DNA of 64,000 nucleotides from an uncultured Lachnospiraceae bacterium (GCA_902796595.1 CADBPM010000026.1:1-64000); one strand, 5' to 3'. Positions 34,776 to 44,226 are shown, counted from the stretch's first letter. Numbers and translations: made by a program. The notes: a model not told the origin generated them from the letters alone.

Positions 34776-35718
34776 GATTCCTTTCTAACGGAGAAGAAAG
34801 CTTTATCTTCTCCCTGTATCTATCTATCGTCTTTCCGTCTACCAATATCTGAACCTTAGATACGCCCTTCAATTCTACCAGTGAATTTACAATAGAGTAA
34901 ATTATTATCTCAGGTGAAACACCCTCAACCCCATTTAGAAATTCTGAAGAAAGATTGACTCTGCATATTCCGTCTTTCAAAGATACATTGTTTAAATAAG
35001 TACCCTCCGGTATTACATTTGCAAGCTTTTCTTCTGGAAGAGGTCCACTAAGCAGCTGTATCATCACAAGTTCTTCAAGTGATATCGTTCCGTCAAAAAC
35101 AATATTATGTCTTGACTGCCTTAACTTCTTTCCTGAAGCATCGGCATAATACAAAGTAACCTGTACATCCTGATAGTAAGTCGTCTCTCCGCCGGTATTA
35201 TCTATAAAATCGTCGCCGTTCATCCTTCCCACCGGGTCACTGCCATCTATAACAAGGCTCTGTCCCTCAACTGTGAAAACAACGTATTGTATTTCCTTTA
35301 CCTGACAAAGAGTCTTTACAATCCCCGCTCTTCTTAAAACTTCTGTGATCGCAACATTCTTATAATAAGTCGACGAAAAATCTATTGTGATCTCATTATC
35401 ATCAAGCTTCACAGAATTTATCATATCCTTATTGAGAATACATTTCTGCAGCGTAAGTTCAGGCGGATCAGAATACATTTTACGGATAAGTTCCTCTGCA
35501 ACTTCCAAAGGTTCGGTATGCTCCGGAGTGTAAGGTCTTTTTTCAAGTCCGGTTCCATCTATATTAAGATAATAAATATTGAGATTACCTGAATTGACGG
35601 CAACCTCAGGTGCTTTATCAGAAACTTTCGTTTTAGTGCCGCATCCGCTTCCTGTAAATGCCAAAGCTATTATCAAAAGAAAGGCAGCATATTTTTTAAA
35701 GTTTCGAATTATGTGCAA
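34753..35718 (-). CDS. GerMN-domain lipoprotein
   Basis: 321 aa. Lipoprotein signal ending TGSGC, then two GerMN (sporulation/germination) repeats at roughly residues 45-160 and 180-300. I place the start at a TTG (35718) because GGAGG is eight bases upstream; a GTG at 35730 would overlap that site. It overlaps the histidine kinase by 23 bases and comEC by 23 bases. In Actinobacteria the GerMN lipoprotein LpqB is coupled to the MtrAB two-component system, and the same order of parts is seen here. Confidence 0.82.
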   Translation of the reverse strand: MHIIRNFKKYAAFLLIIALAFTGSGCGTKTKVSDKAPEVAVNSGNLNIYYLNIDGTGLEKRPYTPEHTEPLEVAEELIRKMYSDPPELTLQKCILNKDMINSVKLDDNEITIDFSSTYYKNVAITEVLRRAGIVKTLCQVKEIQYVVFTVEGQSLVIDGSDPVGRMNGDDFIDNTGGETTYYQDVQVTLYYADASGKKLRQSRHNIVFDGTISLEELVMIQLLSGPLPEEKLANVIPEGTYLNNVSLKDGICRVNLSSEFLNGVEGVSPEIIIYSIVNSLVELKGVSKVQILVDGKTIDRYREKIKLSSPLERNLDLVAAD

Positions 35719-37186
35719 GCTTGAATCCACCTCCTTTTTTCTCTGTCTTTGGTTTTGCCGGTGGTATATAATTTAACGGTATCCTTACTGTAAAGGTGGT
35801 TCCTTCATTTTCTTTTGAAAATACTCTTATCTGACCATGATGTGAATTTATGATCTTCTTGGTTATAGAAAGCCCCAATCCCGTACCACCGGTACCGCGG
35901 CTTCTTGCCTTATCGACTCTGTAAAATCTCTCAAAAATCCTGTCGCTTGAATCATCAGGTATTCCAATACCGCAGTCTGCGACCTTCACAAACATAAATT
36001 TATGGTCTGCATTAAGACTTACTCTTACCCATCCATCTGTTATATTATATTTTATCGCATTTTCAATAAGATTTGTAAGAGCAAGTGACAGCTTGACCTC
36101 GTCAACCTCTGCAGTGACCGGTCTGAATCTTTCAAAATAAAGCTCTATGTTATTTTTATCTGCAAGCGGCTTAACTCTCTTAAGTATACTCTGAAGCATT
36201 TCACTCATATCAACGCTTGTGATATTTAAAGTTGCATTTTTTCTGTCAAGCTTGACTAAAGACAAGAGGTCATTTATTATCTTATTCTCTCGCTCAATCT
36301 CAGTATCTATATCCGTCATGAAATCCTTATACATTTCAAGTGATGCATCAGGATTTCCTATAAGCGAATCTGCAAGCACTTTCATAGAGGTCATTGGAGT
36401 CTTTAATTCATGAGAAACATTTGAAACAAACTCCTGCCTGCTGTCCTCCATTTTTCTGACTCTGCCGAGCATCTTGTTGAAACTTATAGTGATACCCTTC
36501 AATTCGGTATATCCTCTTACCGACAGAGCATCATCTGTATCACCTTCATACACATGGTCGATCGACTCAGACAGCTTCCTTAACGGAGAAGAAATCTTTC
36601 TTGCATAAATAAGGGCATAAAACAGGGTAAAAATAAAGATCATCGTCGCAATAAAGTATATGGAATCTGCTATCTCTGAATATACGATTCCTATATCTCC
36701 AAGCGAAAAGCTGAAAACCATCATACCAAGGATCTTGTTTTCATCAAAATCTTTTATAGGGATAGTCATTTCAACATAATCTCTGGCTCTGTTTCTGTAC
36801 ACTGTATCGTTACCGTACATGCTCTTTACAGCTTCTGCTGAAATAAGTGTCTTGCCCTCTTCAAGACCAAAAGTATCATATACAACCTTTAGTCTCGGAT
36901 CAACAACAACTATCCTTCCCGAATAGCTGTTTGCAAAAACCGAAATATCATCCTTCAATTCCTTTACAGAATCACTGTTTACGCTTCCAAGACCGATAAA
37001 GTCCTGAACAATAGTAGAACTGTAATTCTGCAAGACATAGATCCTCTGTTTGTATGCACTTCTATCATACACCATCAGTACAAGAGACGAAAAAATGATC
37101 ATAGGGATCATGGCAGCCAGAAAAACTGCCATAAATCCTCTGAATTTAAGACTTTTAAAGAATGAAGGTATTTTTTCAAGCTTCAA
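35696..37186 (-). CDS. Sensor histidine kinase
   Basis: 496 aa. First membrane helix about residues 18-40, an extracellular domain of about 130 residues, second helix about 175-195, HAMP, HisKA with phospho-acceptor His259 in VSNVSHELKTPMTS, and a HATPase with ADCGIGIP and GTGLGLSI. No cytoplasmic PAS domain. The start is a TTG that overlaps the regulator gene by 11 bases. Partner of the regulator upstream. Its signal is unknown. Confidence 0.9.
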   Translation of the reverse strand: MKLEKIPSFFKSLKFRGFMAVFLAAMIPMIIFSSLVLMVYDRSAYKQRIYVLQNYSSTIVQDFIGLGSVNSDSVKELKDDISVFANSYSGRIVVVDPRLKVVYDTFGLEEGKTLISAEAVKSMYGNDTVYRNRARDYVEMTIPIKDFDENKILGMMVFSFSLGDIGIVYSEIADSIYFIATMIFIFTLFYALIYARKISSPLRKLSESIDHVYEGDTDDALSVRGYTELKGITISFNKMLGRVRKMEDSRQEFVSNVSHELKTPMTSMKVLADSLIGNPDASLEMYKDFMTDIDTEIERENKIINDLLSLVKLDRKNATLNITSVDMSEMLQSILKRVKPLADKNNIELYFERFRPVTAEVDEVKLSLALTNLIENAIKYNITDGWVRVSLNADHKFMFVKVADCGIGIPDDSSDRIFERFYRVDKARSRGTGGTGLGLSITKKIINSHHGQIRVFSKENEGTTFTVRIPLNYIPPAKPKTEKKGGGFKLAHNSKL

Positions 37187-37865
37187 AGTAGTATCCTACT
37201 CCCCATTTAGTATGTATATATTTAGGATCACCAGGATTTTCTTCAATCTTTTCACGAAGTCTCCTGATATGCACATCAACAGTTCTTACATCTCCGGGAT
37301 AATCAAAGCCCCATATAGTTGAAAGAAGCTTTTCTCTCGAATAAACCTTGTTAGGGTTGCGGATAAGAAGTTCAAGTACATCAAATTCCTTTGCCGTAAG
37401 ATTTATTTCCCTTTCCTTTATAAAAACTCTTCTGCTGTCGTACTCTATCTTGAGGTCGCCATACTCTATGCCATTCTTCTTTCCTTCTTCAACATGAGCG
37501 CCGCGCCCCCTTCTTAAGATTGCTTTTATTCTTGCCTTAACTTCAAGGATATTAAAGGGCTTGGTAATATAATCATCGGCACCGTATTCAAGTCCCATGA
37601 TCTTGTCCATATCCTCACCCTTGGCTGTAAGCATTATGATAGGCACATCAGAAAATTCTCTGATCCTCTGACACACCTCCAGTCCGTTAAGTTTAGGAAG
37701 CATGAGATCCAGAAGAATGATATCATACTTTTCTCTTTTTGCCTTTTCAAGTGCCTCTTCGCCGTCATATGCGGCATCAACTTCCATATCATCCTGAATG
37801 AGGCTGTACTTTATGCCTTTCACAATAAGCTGCTCGTCATCCACGACCAAAACTTTCCTTGCCAT
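37176..37865 (-). CDS. OmpR/PhoB-family response regulator
   Basis: 229 aa. Receiver domain with VVDDE, phospho-acceptor Asp53 in DIILLDLMLP and Lys in YITKPF. A winged-helix DNA-binding domain follows (NLTAKEFDVLELL, VDVHIRRLREKIE, TKWGVGYYF). The end of the protein is WalR-like. It lies nine bases after comEA and overlaps the kinase gene, so it is transcribed with competence genes. Confidence 0.92.
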   Translation of the reverse strand: MARKVLVVDDEQLIVKGIKYSLIQDDMEVDAAYDGEEALEKAKREKYDIILLDLMLPKLNGLEVCQRIREFSDVPIIMLTAKGEDMDKIMGLEYGADDYITKPFNILEVKARIKAILRRGRGAHVEEGKKNGIEYGDLKIEYDSRRVFIKEREINLTAKEFDVLELLIRNPNKVYSREKLLSTIWGFDYPGDVRTVDVHIRRLREKIEENPGDPKYIHTKWGVGYYFEA

Positions 37866-37874
37866 TTTTCTCCT

Positions 37875-38531
37875 TTACGTTGTTATCCTGTCTTTTATCT
37901 TATTAAACAGCCCCTCCTTTATGCCCTTAATAAGCATAATATCCTCAGGCTTGCTAAAATATCCGCTTTGAGTTCTATAGTCAATTATAAGCTGCGCCTT
38001 AGAAGGTCCTATACCGGGAATAGACTGGAGTTCCTCGCTGTCTGCCGTATTGATATTTATAAGGCCGGATCCTGTACCAGTATTTCCTGTGATCATATTC
38101 TGGTTTTCGCTTTTATCATTATGATCAGCAATCATCTGTCCTTCTTCTATGGAAGGTACATAGAGCTTCATACCGTCAAAAACCTGCTCTGCAAGATTTA
38201 TTGCGTGAGAATCTGCCCCCGCAAGCATCCCTCCGGCTGCTTTGATGGCAGATGCCACTCTTGCACCAGAATATAATCTATATACGCCTTCTCTTTTTAC
38301 CATTCCACAAACATATACGCAGTATATTTCTCTCTCCGATCCATTTTCACCTGCGGTCTGACTTTTTATTTCAGAAGAAACAGACGAAACATCAGATTTT
38401 TCTTCAATCAACGCAGATGTGCCCTGCGAATCGATATACTGTACTTTGTTGCTTTCATGGCTTATTAAAAAACACACGCCGGCGATACCAACGAACAGCA
38501 GGATTGCAATACGCTGCAAATCCTTCTTCAT
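37875..38531 (-). CDS. comEA: ComEA-like DNA receptor
   Basis: 218 aa. One N-terminal membrane helix (about 6-24), a polar stretch, an SLBB domain (about 65-120, VYVCGMVKREGVYRL), a linker, and a helix-hairpin-helix pair at the end (ININTADSEELQSIPGIGPSKAQ). It binds DNA outside the membrane for transformation. GGAGGT is five bases before the ATG at 38531. First gene of the operon that ends with comEC. Confidence 0.9.
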   Translation of the reverse strand: MKKDLQRIAILLFVGIAGVCFLISHESNKVQYIDSQGTSALIEEKSDVSSVSSEIKSQTAGENGSEREIYCVYVCGMVKREGVYRLYSGARVASAIKAAGGMLAGADSHAINLAEQVFDGMKLYVPSIEEGQMIADHNDKSENQNMITGNTGTGSGLININTADSEELQSIPGIGPSKAQLIIDYRTQSGYFSKPEDIMLIKGIKEGLFNKIKDRITT

Positions 38532-38597
38532 GATACCTCCAAACACAAAAATCAGGCAGGAGCAGACTTATACAGCTGCGCCCCACCCCTTGATACC

Positions 38598-38614
38598 TGT
38601 GACGAAAAACGTCA
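38598..38614. other. Hairpin in the comEA leader
   Basis: Perfect GTGACG/CGTCAC palindrome with a five-A loop, about 70 bp before comEA; downstream of the promoter, so it is transcribed. Confidence 0.5.
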
Positions 38615-38644
38615 CCTATGTACATAAAACAAATAATCTCTACT

Positions 38645-38673
38645 ATAATAATCTATAAAAGAGAATAAAACAA
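38645..38673 (-). promoter_or_regulatory. Promoter of the comEA operon
   Basis: TTGTTT (38668-38673), 17 bases, TATTAT (38645-38650), minus strand; leader of about 105 nt. Confidence 0.5.
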
Positions 38674-38727
38674 GTAGAAATCTAAAAAATATCAGCTTAA
38701 ATATTCATAAGACTGATTTTATTTCTA

Positions 38728-39903
38728 TCATTCGCTTCTAAGTGCATCTATCGGATTGAGCCCTGCTGCCTTTCTTGCCGGTGCATAGCCAAAGATAAGA
38801 CCGATTCCGGCGGAAATAAGAAAAGAAATAAGGATTGATGACAGCGTAGGCACAGCATTTATATTAAGTGCAGTACCTACATTTATACTCATCACACTTC
38901 CTATGATAATTCCTATGATACCGCCGATAGCACTTAAAGTAGCCGCTTCTATCATAAACTGAGAAAGAATATTGCTTCTTCTTGCGCCAAGACTCTTTCT
39001 TATACCAATTTCTCTGGTTCTTTCTGTAACCGACACAAGCATGATATTCATAATCCCAATACCGGCAACCACAAGCGAAACTCCCGCAATTCCTCCGAGA
39101 ACTATACCAAACATGTTCATCATCTTATCTATCATTGAAAGAAGCTGCTTCATGGTTATGATAGTATATACATCAGAATCACCTGTTTTACTGTATATAA
39201 AATCATCTAAGACTGTTTTTGCCCTTGTAACTGTATCAGACTCTTTTGCTAAAAGTGTGTACTGCATCGGCTCAGGCTGATATGTCATTCTTAGGGCTTT
39301 AGTATACGGTATATAGATCACATCATCTTCCGATGCTTCCTCACTGTCCCCTTCTTCTTTCTTGACTCCGACAACAGTAAAGTTTTCACCGTTGATCTTA
39401 ATCTTATCCCCGATAACATTGTCCTTACTAAATAGCTTATTTCTTACGTATGTGCCTATGACCGCCACATTTCCATGACTGTCAATATCTGCATAGTCAA
39501 GAAACCTGCCACTTTCAAGTTCAATCTCTTTTATCTTATCATATTCTTCTGAAACACCTGATAACTGGTGCATTTCAAGACGTTTATCTTTTGCATTTAT
39601 ATTAAATGCTCCGGTCACATTTGGCGAAAGAGCAGAATAAAGCTCAGGATATTTCTTTGCAAAAGAATAAAGTTCCTCATCCTTAACTATTCTTGAATTC
39701 CTGCCGTTAAAAGTCAGAGTGATATTATTGGCTCCAAGATTAGAAAACTGGTCAAGAACATATCCCGTAATGCCACTGGACAGCCCCATGATAAGTATAA
39801 CCGCTCCTACACCCACTATCATCCCAAGCATTGTAAGAAGTGACCGCATCTTATTGGCAGCTATACTCTTTATAGCTAACCTGAACGACATAAATATGTT
39901 CAT
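38728..39903 (-). CDS. MacB-type ABC transporter permease
   Basis: 391 aa, FtsX-like permease: a membrane helix at the N-terminus (MRSLLTMLGMIVGVGAVI), a large extracellular MacB-PCD domain of about 220 residues and three C-terminal helices. It works with the ATPase and adaptor encoded just upstream. Type VII (MacB-like) exporters in Gram-positives move peptides or antimicrobials or signal to the cell envelope. It lies two bases after the ATPase gene. Confidence 0.9.
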   Translation of the reverse strand: MNIFMSFRLAIKSIAANKMRSLLTMLGMIVGVGAVILIMGLSSGITGYVLDQFSNLGANNITLTFNGRNSRIVKDEELYSFAKKYPELYSALSPNVTGAFNINAKDKRLEMHQLSGVSEEYDKIKEIELESGRFLDYADIDSHGNVAVIGTYVRNKLFSKDNVIGDKIKINGENFTVVGVKKEEGDSEEASEDDVIYIPYTKALRMTYQPEPMQYTLLAKESDTVTRAKTVLDDFIYSKTGDSDVYTIITMKQLLSMIDKMMNMFGIVLGGIAGVSLVVAGIGIMNIMLVSVTERTREIGIRKSLGARRSNILSQFMIEAATLSAIGGIIGIIIGSVMSINVGTALNINAVPTLSSILISFLISAGIGLIFGYAPARKAAGLNPIDALRSE

Positions 39904-39905
39904 TG

Positions 39906-40652
39906 CTAATCCTCCTTAAGAGTTTTGGTAAATTCTTCGTAATCATCCGGCTTGCCATCGTAAATGATCTTTCCGTCAAGAAGTCTTATTATCCTGTTTG
40001 CCTCCATTGCGATCGAATTATCGTGCGTAATAAGAACAACTGTATTTCCGGCATCATTTATTTCTTTGAAATATCCAAGGACCTCTCTGCCTGTCCTTGA
40101 ATCCAGCGCACCGGTCGGCTCATCTGCTAAAATAAGTGAAGGGTTGCCAGCAAGTGCTCTTGCAATGGATATTCTCTGTTGCTGACCTCCCGAAAGCTGA
40201 TTAGGTAAAAAATCAGCCTTATCAGCTATCTCAACCCTTTCCATTGCAGCAAGTGCCCTTTCTCTCCTCTCTTTAAAAGACTTCCCTGCATAAAGAAGTG
40301 GAAGCTCAACATTTTCCAAAGCAGAGAGCTTTGGCAGAAGATTATACTGTTGAAAAATAAAGCCAATCCTTCTGTTTCTTATGTCTGCAAGTTCATCATC
40401 ATCCATCTGCCCTACATTTTCACCACCTAAAAGATATGTCCCGCTTGTCGGCACATCCAAGGCTCCTATTATATTCATGGCAGTAGACTTGCCGCTGCCG
40501 GATTTTCCTACGATTGCCACAAATTCACCATCATCAATAGTAAAATTAAGGTGATCGTTTGCCTTCACAGTGTCACCGGCTGTCTCATAATACTTACAGA
40601 TGTCTTTAAATTCGATGAGGTGAGTAATTTCCTGCAAATTACCTCTTTCCAT
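39906..40652 (-). CDS. ABC transporter ATP-binding protein (MacB/LolD type)
   Basis: 248 aa. Walker A GKSGSGKS, Q-loop FQQYNLLP, signature LSGGQQQR, Walker B LILADEP and switch His in ITHDN are all present. GGAGGTAA precedes the ATG. It energises the permease that follows and is five bases after the adaptor gene. Confidence 0.93.
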   Translation of the reverse strand: MERGNLQEITHLIEFKDICKYYETAGDTVKANDHLNFTIDDGEFVAIVGKSGSGKSTAMNIIGALDVPTSGTYLLGGENVGQMDDDELADIRNRRIGFIFQQYNLLPKLSALENVELPLLYAGKSFKERRERALAAMERVEIADKADFLPNQLSGGQQQRISIARALAGNPSLILADEPTGALDSRTGREVLGYFKEINDAGNTVVLITHDNSIAMEANRIIRLLDGKIIYDGKPDDYEEFTKTLKED

Positions 40653-40657
40653 TACTT

Positions 40658-41668
40658 TTACCTCCCTGTACTGCCGGAATTGTTATTCATCCCCTGACGC
40701 ATCATCTGCATAAGTTCATTCTGCATCGTTCTTGCCGGAACAAAAATCTTATCTCCTTCATCAAGGCCCTTCTTTATTTCAACCTGCGTGTTAGTTGTAA
40801 TCCCTGTCTCTACCTCTACTGCATTAAAGCCATCAGGAATACCGTCTTCATCCTTATCTGTTGAAATGTATGGCTCCGAGCCCGAAAGCTCAGTTGAACT
40901 TCTCTTCACATAGACTACATCGCCTCTCATAAGAGCTTCACTTGGTATAACAAGTACATCGTCCTTTGATTTGGTAAGTACCTCTCCCGTAACATTCATT
41001 GCCGGAAGCAGTCCCTTACAACTGTCAAGCTTCACAGTAACAGGATATTCCGTTACTCCGCCATTTGTAACCCCGGCAAGACTGATTTCAGTGATCTCTC
41101 CCTTATATGACTTGTCAGGAACAGCATCAGCCTTTACAGTTACATTCTGCCCTTTTTTAATGCTCTTTATATCAAGCTCATCTATATTCATCTGAAAAAA
41201 CATAGAGGACATATCATATATAACGGCCAAAGTACCGGATGCACCGCCTGCAGCAACGCTGTCCCCTTTTTTAAATGTCTTTGTAATGATCGTTCCCTTT
41301 ACAGGAGATTCTATCTTATAATTTTTCTTCTTATCTTTCTTGTCACTGTCCTCTGTAGGCTCTATTTCATAAAGAACCTCATTTTTCTTTACTTCATCAC
41401 CAACTTTAAAATCAGCTTTTACTATCCTTCCTTCAACTTCAGAAGGTGCAACTATATTGTAGGAATTCTTAGGCTGCAAAGTTCCTGTTCCTGAAAGTCT
41501 TTCCTCTATATCATCTTCACGAACCTCTGCCAGAGTAAACGCCTGCCCACCCTTTTCCGGTGTCACTGAAGAGTGAAGCTTATCAAGAGCAAACATATAT
41601 GCGCATACCAAAAGGGCTATAACAAGAACTGCAATTATAATATTCCTTACTGTCTTCTTTGCTTTCAT
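40658..41668 (-). CDS. HlyD/MacA-like membrane fusion protein of the ABC exporter
   Basis: 336 aa. N-terminal membrane helix, a biotinyl-lipoyl-like hairpin (IVKADFKVGDEVKKN and ESPVKGTIITKTFKKG), beta-barrel and membrane-proximal parts. The insert DKDEDGIPDG around residue 275 has the D-x-D-x-D-G-x-x-D pattern of calcium-binding thrombospondin type 3 / dockerin loops. First gene of the three-gene exporter operon. Acts outside the membrane next to the permease. Confidence 0.87.
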   Translation of the reverse strand: MKAKKTVRNIIIAVLVIALLVCAYMFALDKLHSSVTPEKGGQAFTLAEVREDDIEERLSGTGTLQPKNSYNIVAPSEVEGRIVKADFKVGDEVKKNEVLYEIEPTEDSDKKDKKKNYKIESPVKGTIITKTFKKGDSVAAGGASGTLAVIYDMSSMFFQMNIDELDIKSIKKGQNVTVKADAVPDKSYKGEITEISLAGVTNGGVTEYPVTVKLDSCKGLLPAMNVTGEVLTKSKDDVLVIPSEALMRGDVVYVKRSSTELSGSEPYISTDKDEDGIPDGFNAVEVETGITTNTQVEIKKGLDEGDKIFVPARTMQNELMQMMRQGMNNNSGSTGR

Positions 41669-41714
41669 AAATACCTCTTTCTAAAATAAAATCTCATTCA
41701 GAAAACACATCTTT

Positions 41715-41753
41715 AAAAAAACAGCCGCAGAAAAATCTGCGGCTGTTTTTTTT
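41715..41753 (-). terminator. Terminator after the small gene at 41777
   Basis: Long stem AAAAACAGCCGCAGA / TCTGCGGCTGTTTTT with an A-rich loop and T-run; could work in both directions. Confidence 0.88.
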
Positions 41754-41776
41754 ATTTATAACTTCCACTTTACCCA

Positions 41777-42154
41777 TCACATCAATTCATTAATGATATT
41801 CTTCATATCAGTGTTTGAATATTTACCTTCATTACTGTAAAGTGAACCTGACTTGTCTGACTTCTTAGCCTTAAGCTTTTCCTCTGCCTTTTTTACATCA
41901 TCGTCGCCAACCTGCTCTTTTGCCATTTCATAAGCAGTCTTTGCAATTTTGTTCTTTTTTTCACTCTTTGTTGACTTATCAGAGCTTTCAGAATTATCAC
42001 TTTTAACCTTGTCAAAGTATGAATTCATAAGTTTTTTATAAGAACCGGACTTTATAAGTCCATAATCAACAAGATTATTGGTTAAGCCACCTGAAGAACT
42101 GCTTGCGGAGCCAAAAAGCCATGACATATCACTATTATTTACATTAATATTCAT
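41777..42154 (-). CDS. Small Ser/Lys-rich protein behind a flagellar-type promoter
   Basis: 125 aa. No signal peptide or membrane segment. The N-terminus is Asn/Ser/Gly-rich (MSWLFGSASSSSGG), then LVDYGLIKSGSYKKLMNSYF, a Lys/Ser/Asp-rich low-complexity middle and an end NTDMKNIINELM. I do not recognise a characterised family. GGAGGG precedes the ATG. The upstream TAAA-N14-GCCGATAA site suggests that it belongs to the motility regulon, perhaps as an export-apparatus-linked or filament-associated protein; this is inference. Confidence 0.7.
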   Translation of the reverse strand: MNINVNNSDMSWLFGSASSSSGGLTNNLVDYGLIKSGSYKKLMNSYFDKVKSDNSESSDKSTKSEKKNKIAKTAYEMAKEQVGDDDVKKAEEKLKAKKSDKSGSLYSNEGKYSNTDMKNIINELM

Positions 42155-42186
42155 AAATCGGCCCTCCTTTGCCTTCTATAGTGTAT

Positions 42187-42212
42187 TTATCGGCATTTAT
42201 CACAAAAATTTA
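42187..42212 (-). promoter_or_regulatory. Sigma-28 (SigD/FliA) type promoter
   Basis: TAAA (42209-42212), 14-base spacer, full-consensus GCCGATAA (42187-42194) on the minus strand, about 33 bp before the gene's ATG. Confidence 0.72.
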
Positions 42213-42222
42213 ACCTTTAAAA

Positions 42223-42762
42223 CTAAAAAGGATACTTCTTTATGAATCTTGTTTCAAAAACCTTTTGGAACACACTATAACAATAATCAGCAAGATACCA
42301 GAACACCTGACCAATTCCCCAGATAAAAAACTGCATCTTAAGGCTTGTCTTTCCGACAATCAAAAGAGATGGCATAAAGATAACGACTGGAACAAACATC
42401 AGCTGAAATATAAGCCACCTTGAAACTAAGTACATTATCCTCACTTTCCTTATACTTCTTGTCTTATCTTTTGAAATGAACATCCAGACCGCTTCACGCC
42501 CAAGAATATAAATTTCAGCAAAAATGAAAGTGAATATTTCAACCTTATCTCCCGCAAGGAAAAATCCCAATACAGAGGATGCAGCAAAATACCCTGCTGC
42601 CATCTTCATTTCGCACAGTCTTATAACAGCTCCTATAAGAAAACCACCTATTATGTAAAAGAACAATGAATTCCAGTTTATCAGAGTCGCAAGTAACACA
42701 AAAACCATTGCCAGAGCAAGAGTAACTCCTGCTATCGCTAATTTCTTTGTTTTTACATGCAT
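42223..42762 (-). CDS. Integral membrane protein of unknown function (DUF5685/J-domain module)
   Basis: 179 aa with about five hydrophobic helices and positively charged loops. The ATG at 42762 lies within the last codons of the J-domain gene (10-base overlap) with GGAGGAG upstream; the frame extends eight codons further. I know no function. Coupling to the J-domain protein and to DUF5685 suggests that the three work together, possibly in a membrane-bound assembly. Confidence 0.7.
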   Translation of the reverse strand: MHVKTKKLAIAGVTLALAMVFVLLATLINWNSLFFYIIGGFLIGAVIRLCEMKMAAGYFAASSVLGFFLAGDKVEIFTFIFAEIYILGREAVWMFISKDKTRSIRKVRIMYLVSRWLIFQLMFVPVVIFMPSLLIVGKTSLKMQFFIWGIGQVFWYLADYCYSVFQKVFETRFIKKYPF

Positions 42763-43373
42763 GGACACAGGTCTCCTCCCATACACTCACATATAGAATC
42801 TGCACACCAAAGCTTGCAGCAGGCATCAAGGAGTTCATCACCGGAATTTCTACGGCCGCCGCTATAGTAGACATTCCCTGTTCTGTAGCGTTCCTTTTGC
42901 CATGTAAGCTGATTTACAAGATTTCTGTAATCCATATTGTCCGGTTCCATATTTACAGCTACATTCGCATGTTCAACTGCAAGCGATGAATTTCCGATTC
43001 CCTCATTTGCTATCGCGCTGTAATAGTACCATCTTGAATTTCTGTTGGAAATTCCTGCTAAAACTCTTAGAGCATCGCTGTAGCGTCTTGATGAAAGACA
43101 ATTTAAAACAGTCTGCATATCAGGTGCATCACTGGAATTTCCTCGATATGTGCCGCTATATCTGCTTGAATGTCCTGAATAAGACCTGTCAGTCATTATC
43201 TCATTGTAAGCCTGCTGAACTGCCTTAAATTTCTCCTCAGCAAGATCTGCAAGCGGATTATTCACGTATGAATCAGGATGATATTTTCTTGAAAGCTCCC
43301 TGTATGCTCTCTTAACATCATCATCAGATGCATTAGGTGACACTCCAAGCACGTCATAAGGATTCTCGGTCAT
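42753..43373 (-). CDS. J-domain protein with Cys-rich tail
   Basis: 206 aa. An N-terminal J domain (about 1-65) has the essential HPD in RKYHPDSY, so it should stimulate a DnaK. A Ser/Tyr-rich linker follows, then a helical TPR-like stretch (about 85-160) and a tail with seven cysteines ([22 protein letters not shown] region, residues about 185-206). It lacks the G/F and zinc domains of DnaJ. The Cys tail may bind metal or a membrane. It lies between DUF5685 and the membrane protein. Confidence 0.82.
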   Translation of the reverse strand: MTENPYDVLGVSPNASDDDVKRAYRELSRKYHPDSYVNNPLADLAEEKFKAVQQAYNEIMTDRSYSGHSSRYSGTYRGNSSDAPDMQTVLNCLSSRRYSDALRVLAGISNRNSRWYYYSAIANEGIGNSSLAVEHANVAVNMEPDNMDYRNLVNQLTWQKERYRTGNVYYSGGRRNSGDELLDACCKLWCADSICECMGGDLCPCM

Positions 43374-43407
43374 CTTACTCTTCCTCTCTTCTCTCCCAAC
43401 AAACTTA

Positions 43408-44226
43408 CTATATTTCTTTTTTCATCTGCCTCAAATGACTCCAGACTCCACTGTAGATGATGTTGCGTAATATTTCAACATCTTTTTCAAGTGGAAGCTT
43501 CTCAAATGCTTCGCTGCATTTTGCCATAGAAAGCATGAGCATATCTTCAACCTTTTCATCAAAGGAAGTCTCTTTTGATGCCTGCTTAAACGGATTATAG
43601 TCACCATTTTTAAAATCCTTTTCAAGATCCTCATAGGCATCCATAAGATAAATAAATTTCCCCAGATAAAAACCTACATTCCTTAGATCTTCCTTGAAAT
43701 AATCGTCCTTACATACAAATACTTCGCCAAAAAGCCTGCCAAAACTGCCTGCTATGGTTTCTGCATCCTGAAGATCAGCCTTTTCATATTTTTCAATGAT
43801 CCTTAGCTCATTCTCGATAGCAGTCCACTGGCGGGGATATTTAACATATACTTTCCTGCATTTTTCCCTGAACACAGTATAAGCCACCTTTGCTGTGATC
43901 TTGCCGTCATCCATCCAGTCATCTTTGAAATGCTTCATAGCTAAAAGCATATTCATATCAGCTGCATATTCCATATATGGACTGATGACAAAAGGAATCT
44001 TCTTCAAAGGTTTTACTACGCATGCCTTTTTCTCTAATTTTAGTTCCGGCTCATAGAGACTTGTAAGTAACATAGCAAGGAATGTAAGGTCATAGGAAAG
44101 CGAAGCCTGTCCGACAGGTCCGAATTTTCTAAGCAATGTATGGCAAAGTCCACAGTAAAAAGCTCTGAATTCATAATATTCTTTTACCTTTAACTCTGCC
44201 TTGTCTATATTGATATACCCAAACAT
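43408..44226 (-). CDS. DUF5685 family protein
   Basis: 272 aa. The opening [21 protein letters not shown] and FYCGLCHTL are typical of DUF5685. Mostly helical; Cys in YCGLC could bind metal. Helix-rich proteins of this kind resemble isoprenoid-synthase-like folds, but I see no firm DDxxD pair beyond [11 protein letters not shown]. Function unknown. AGGTAAA precedes the ATG. First gene of the three-gene module; a TATAAT string at 44261-44266 may be its -10. Confidence 0.8.
   Translation of the reverse strand: MFGYINIDKAELKVKEYYEFRAFYCGLCHTLLRKFGPVGQASLSYDLTFLAMLLTSLYEPELKLEKKACVVKPLKKIPFVISPYMEYAADMNMLLAMKHFKDDWMDDGKITAKVAYTVFREKCRKVYVKYPRQWTAIENELRIIEKYEKADLQDAETIAGSFGRLFGEVFVCKDDYFKEDLRNVGFYLGKFIYLMDAYEDLEKDFKNGDYNPFKQASKETSFDEKVEDMLMLSMAKCSEAFEKLPLEKDVEILRNIIYSGVWSHLRQMKKEI

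Noticed and set aside
35885-35925. T-box-like GGTACCGCGG
   Set aside because: It lies inside the coding sequence of the histidine kinase HATPase domain, on the antisense strand, without stem I or an antiterminator.
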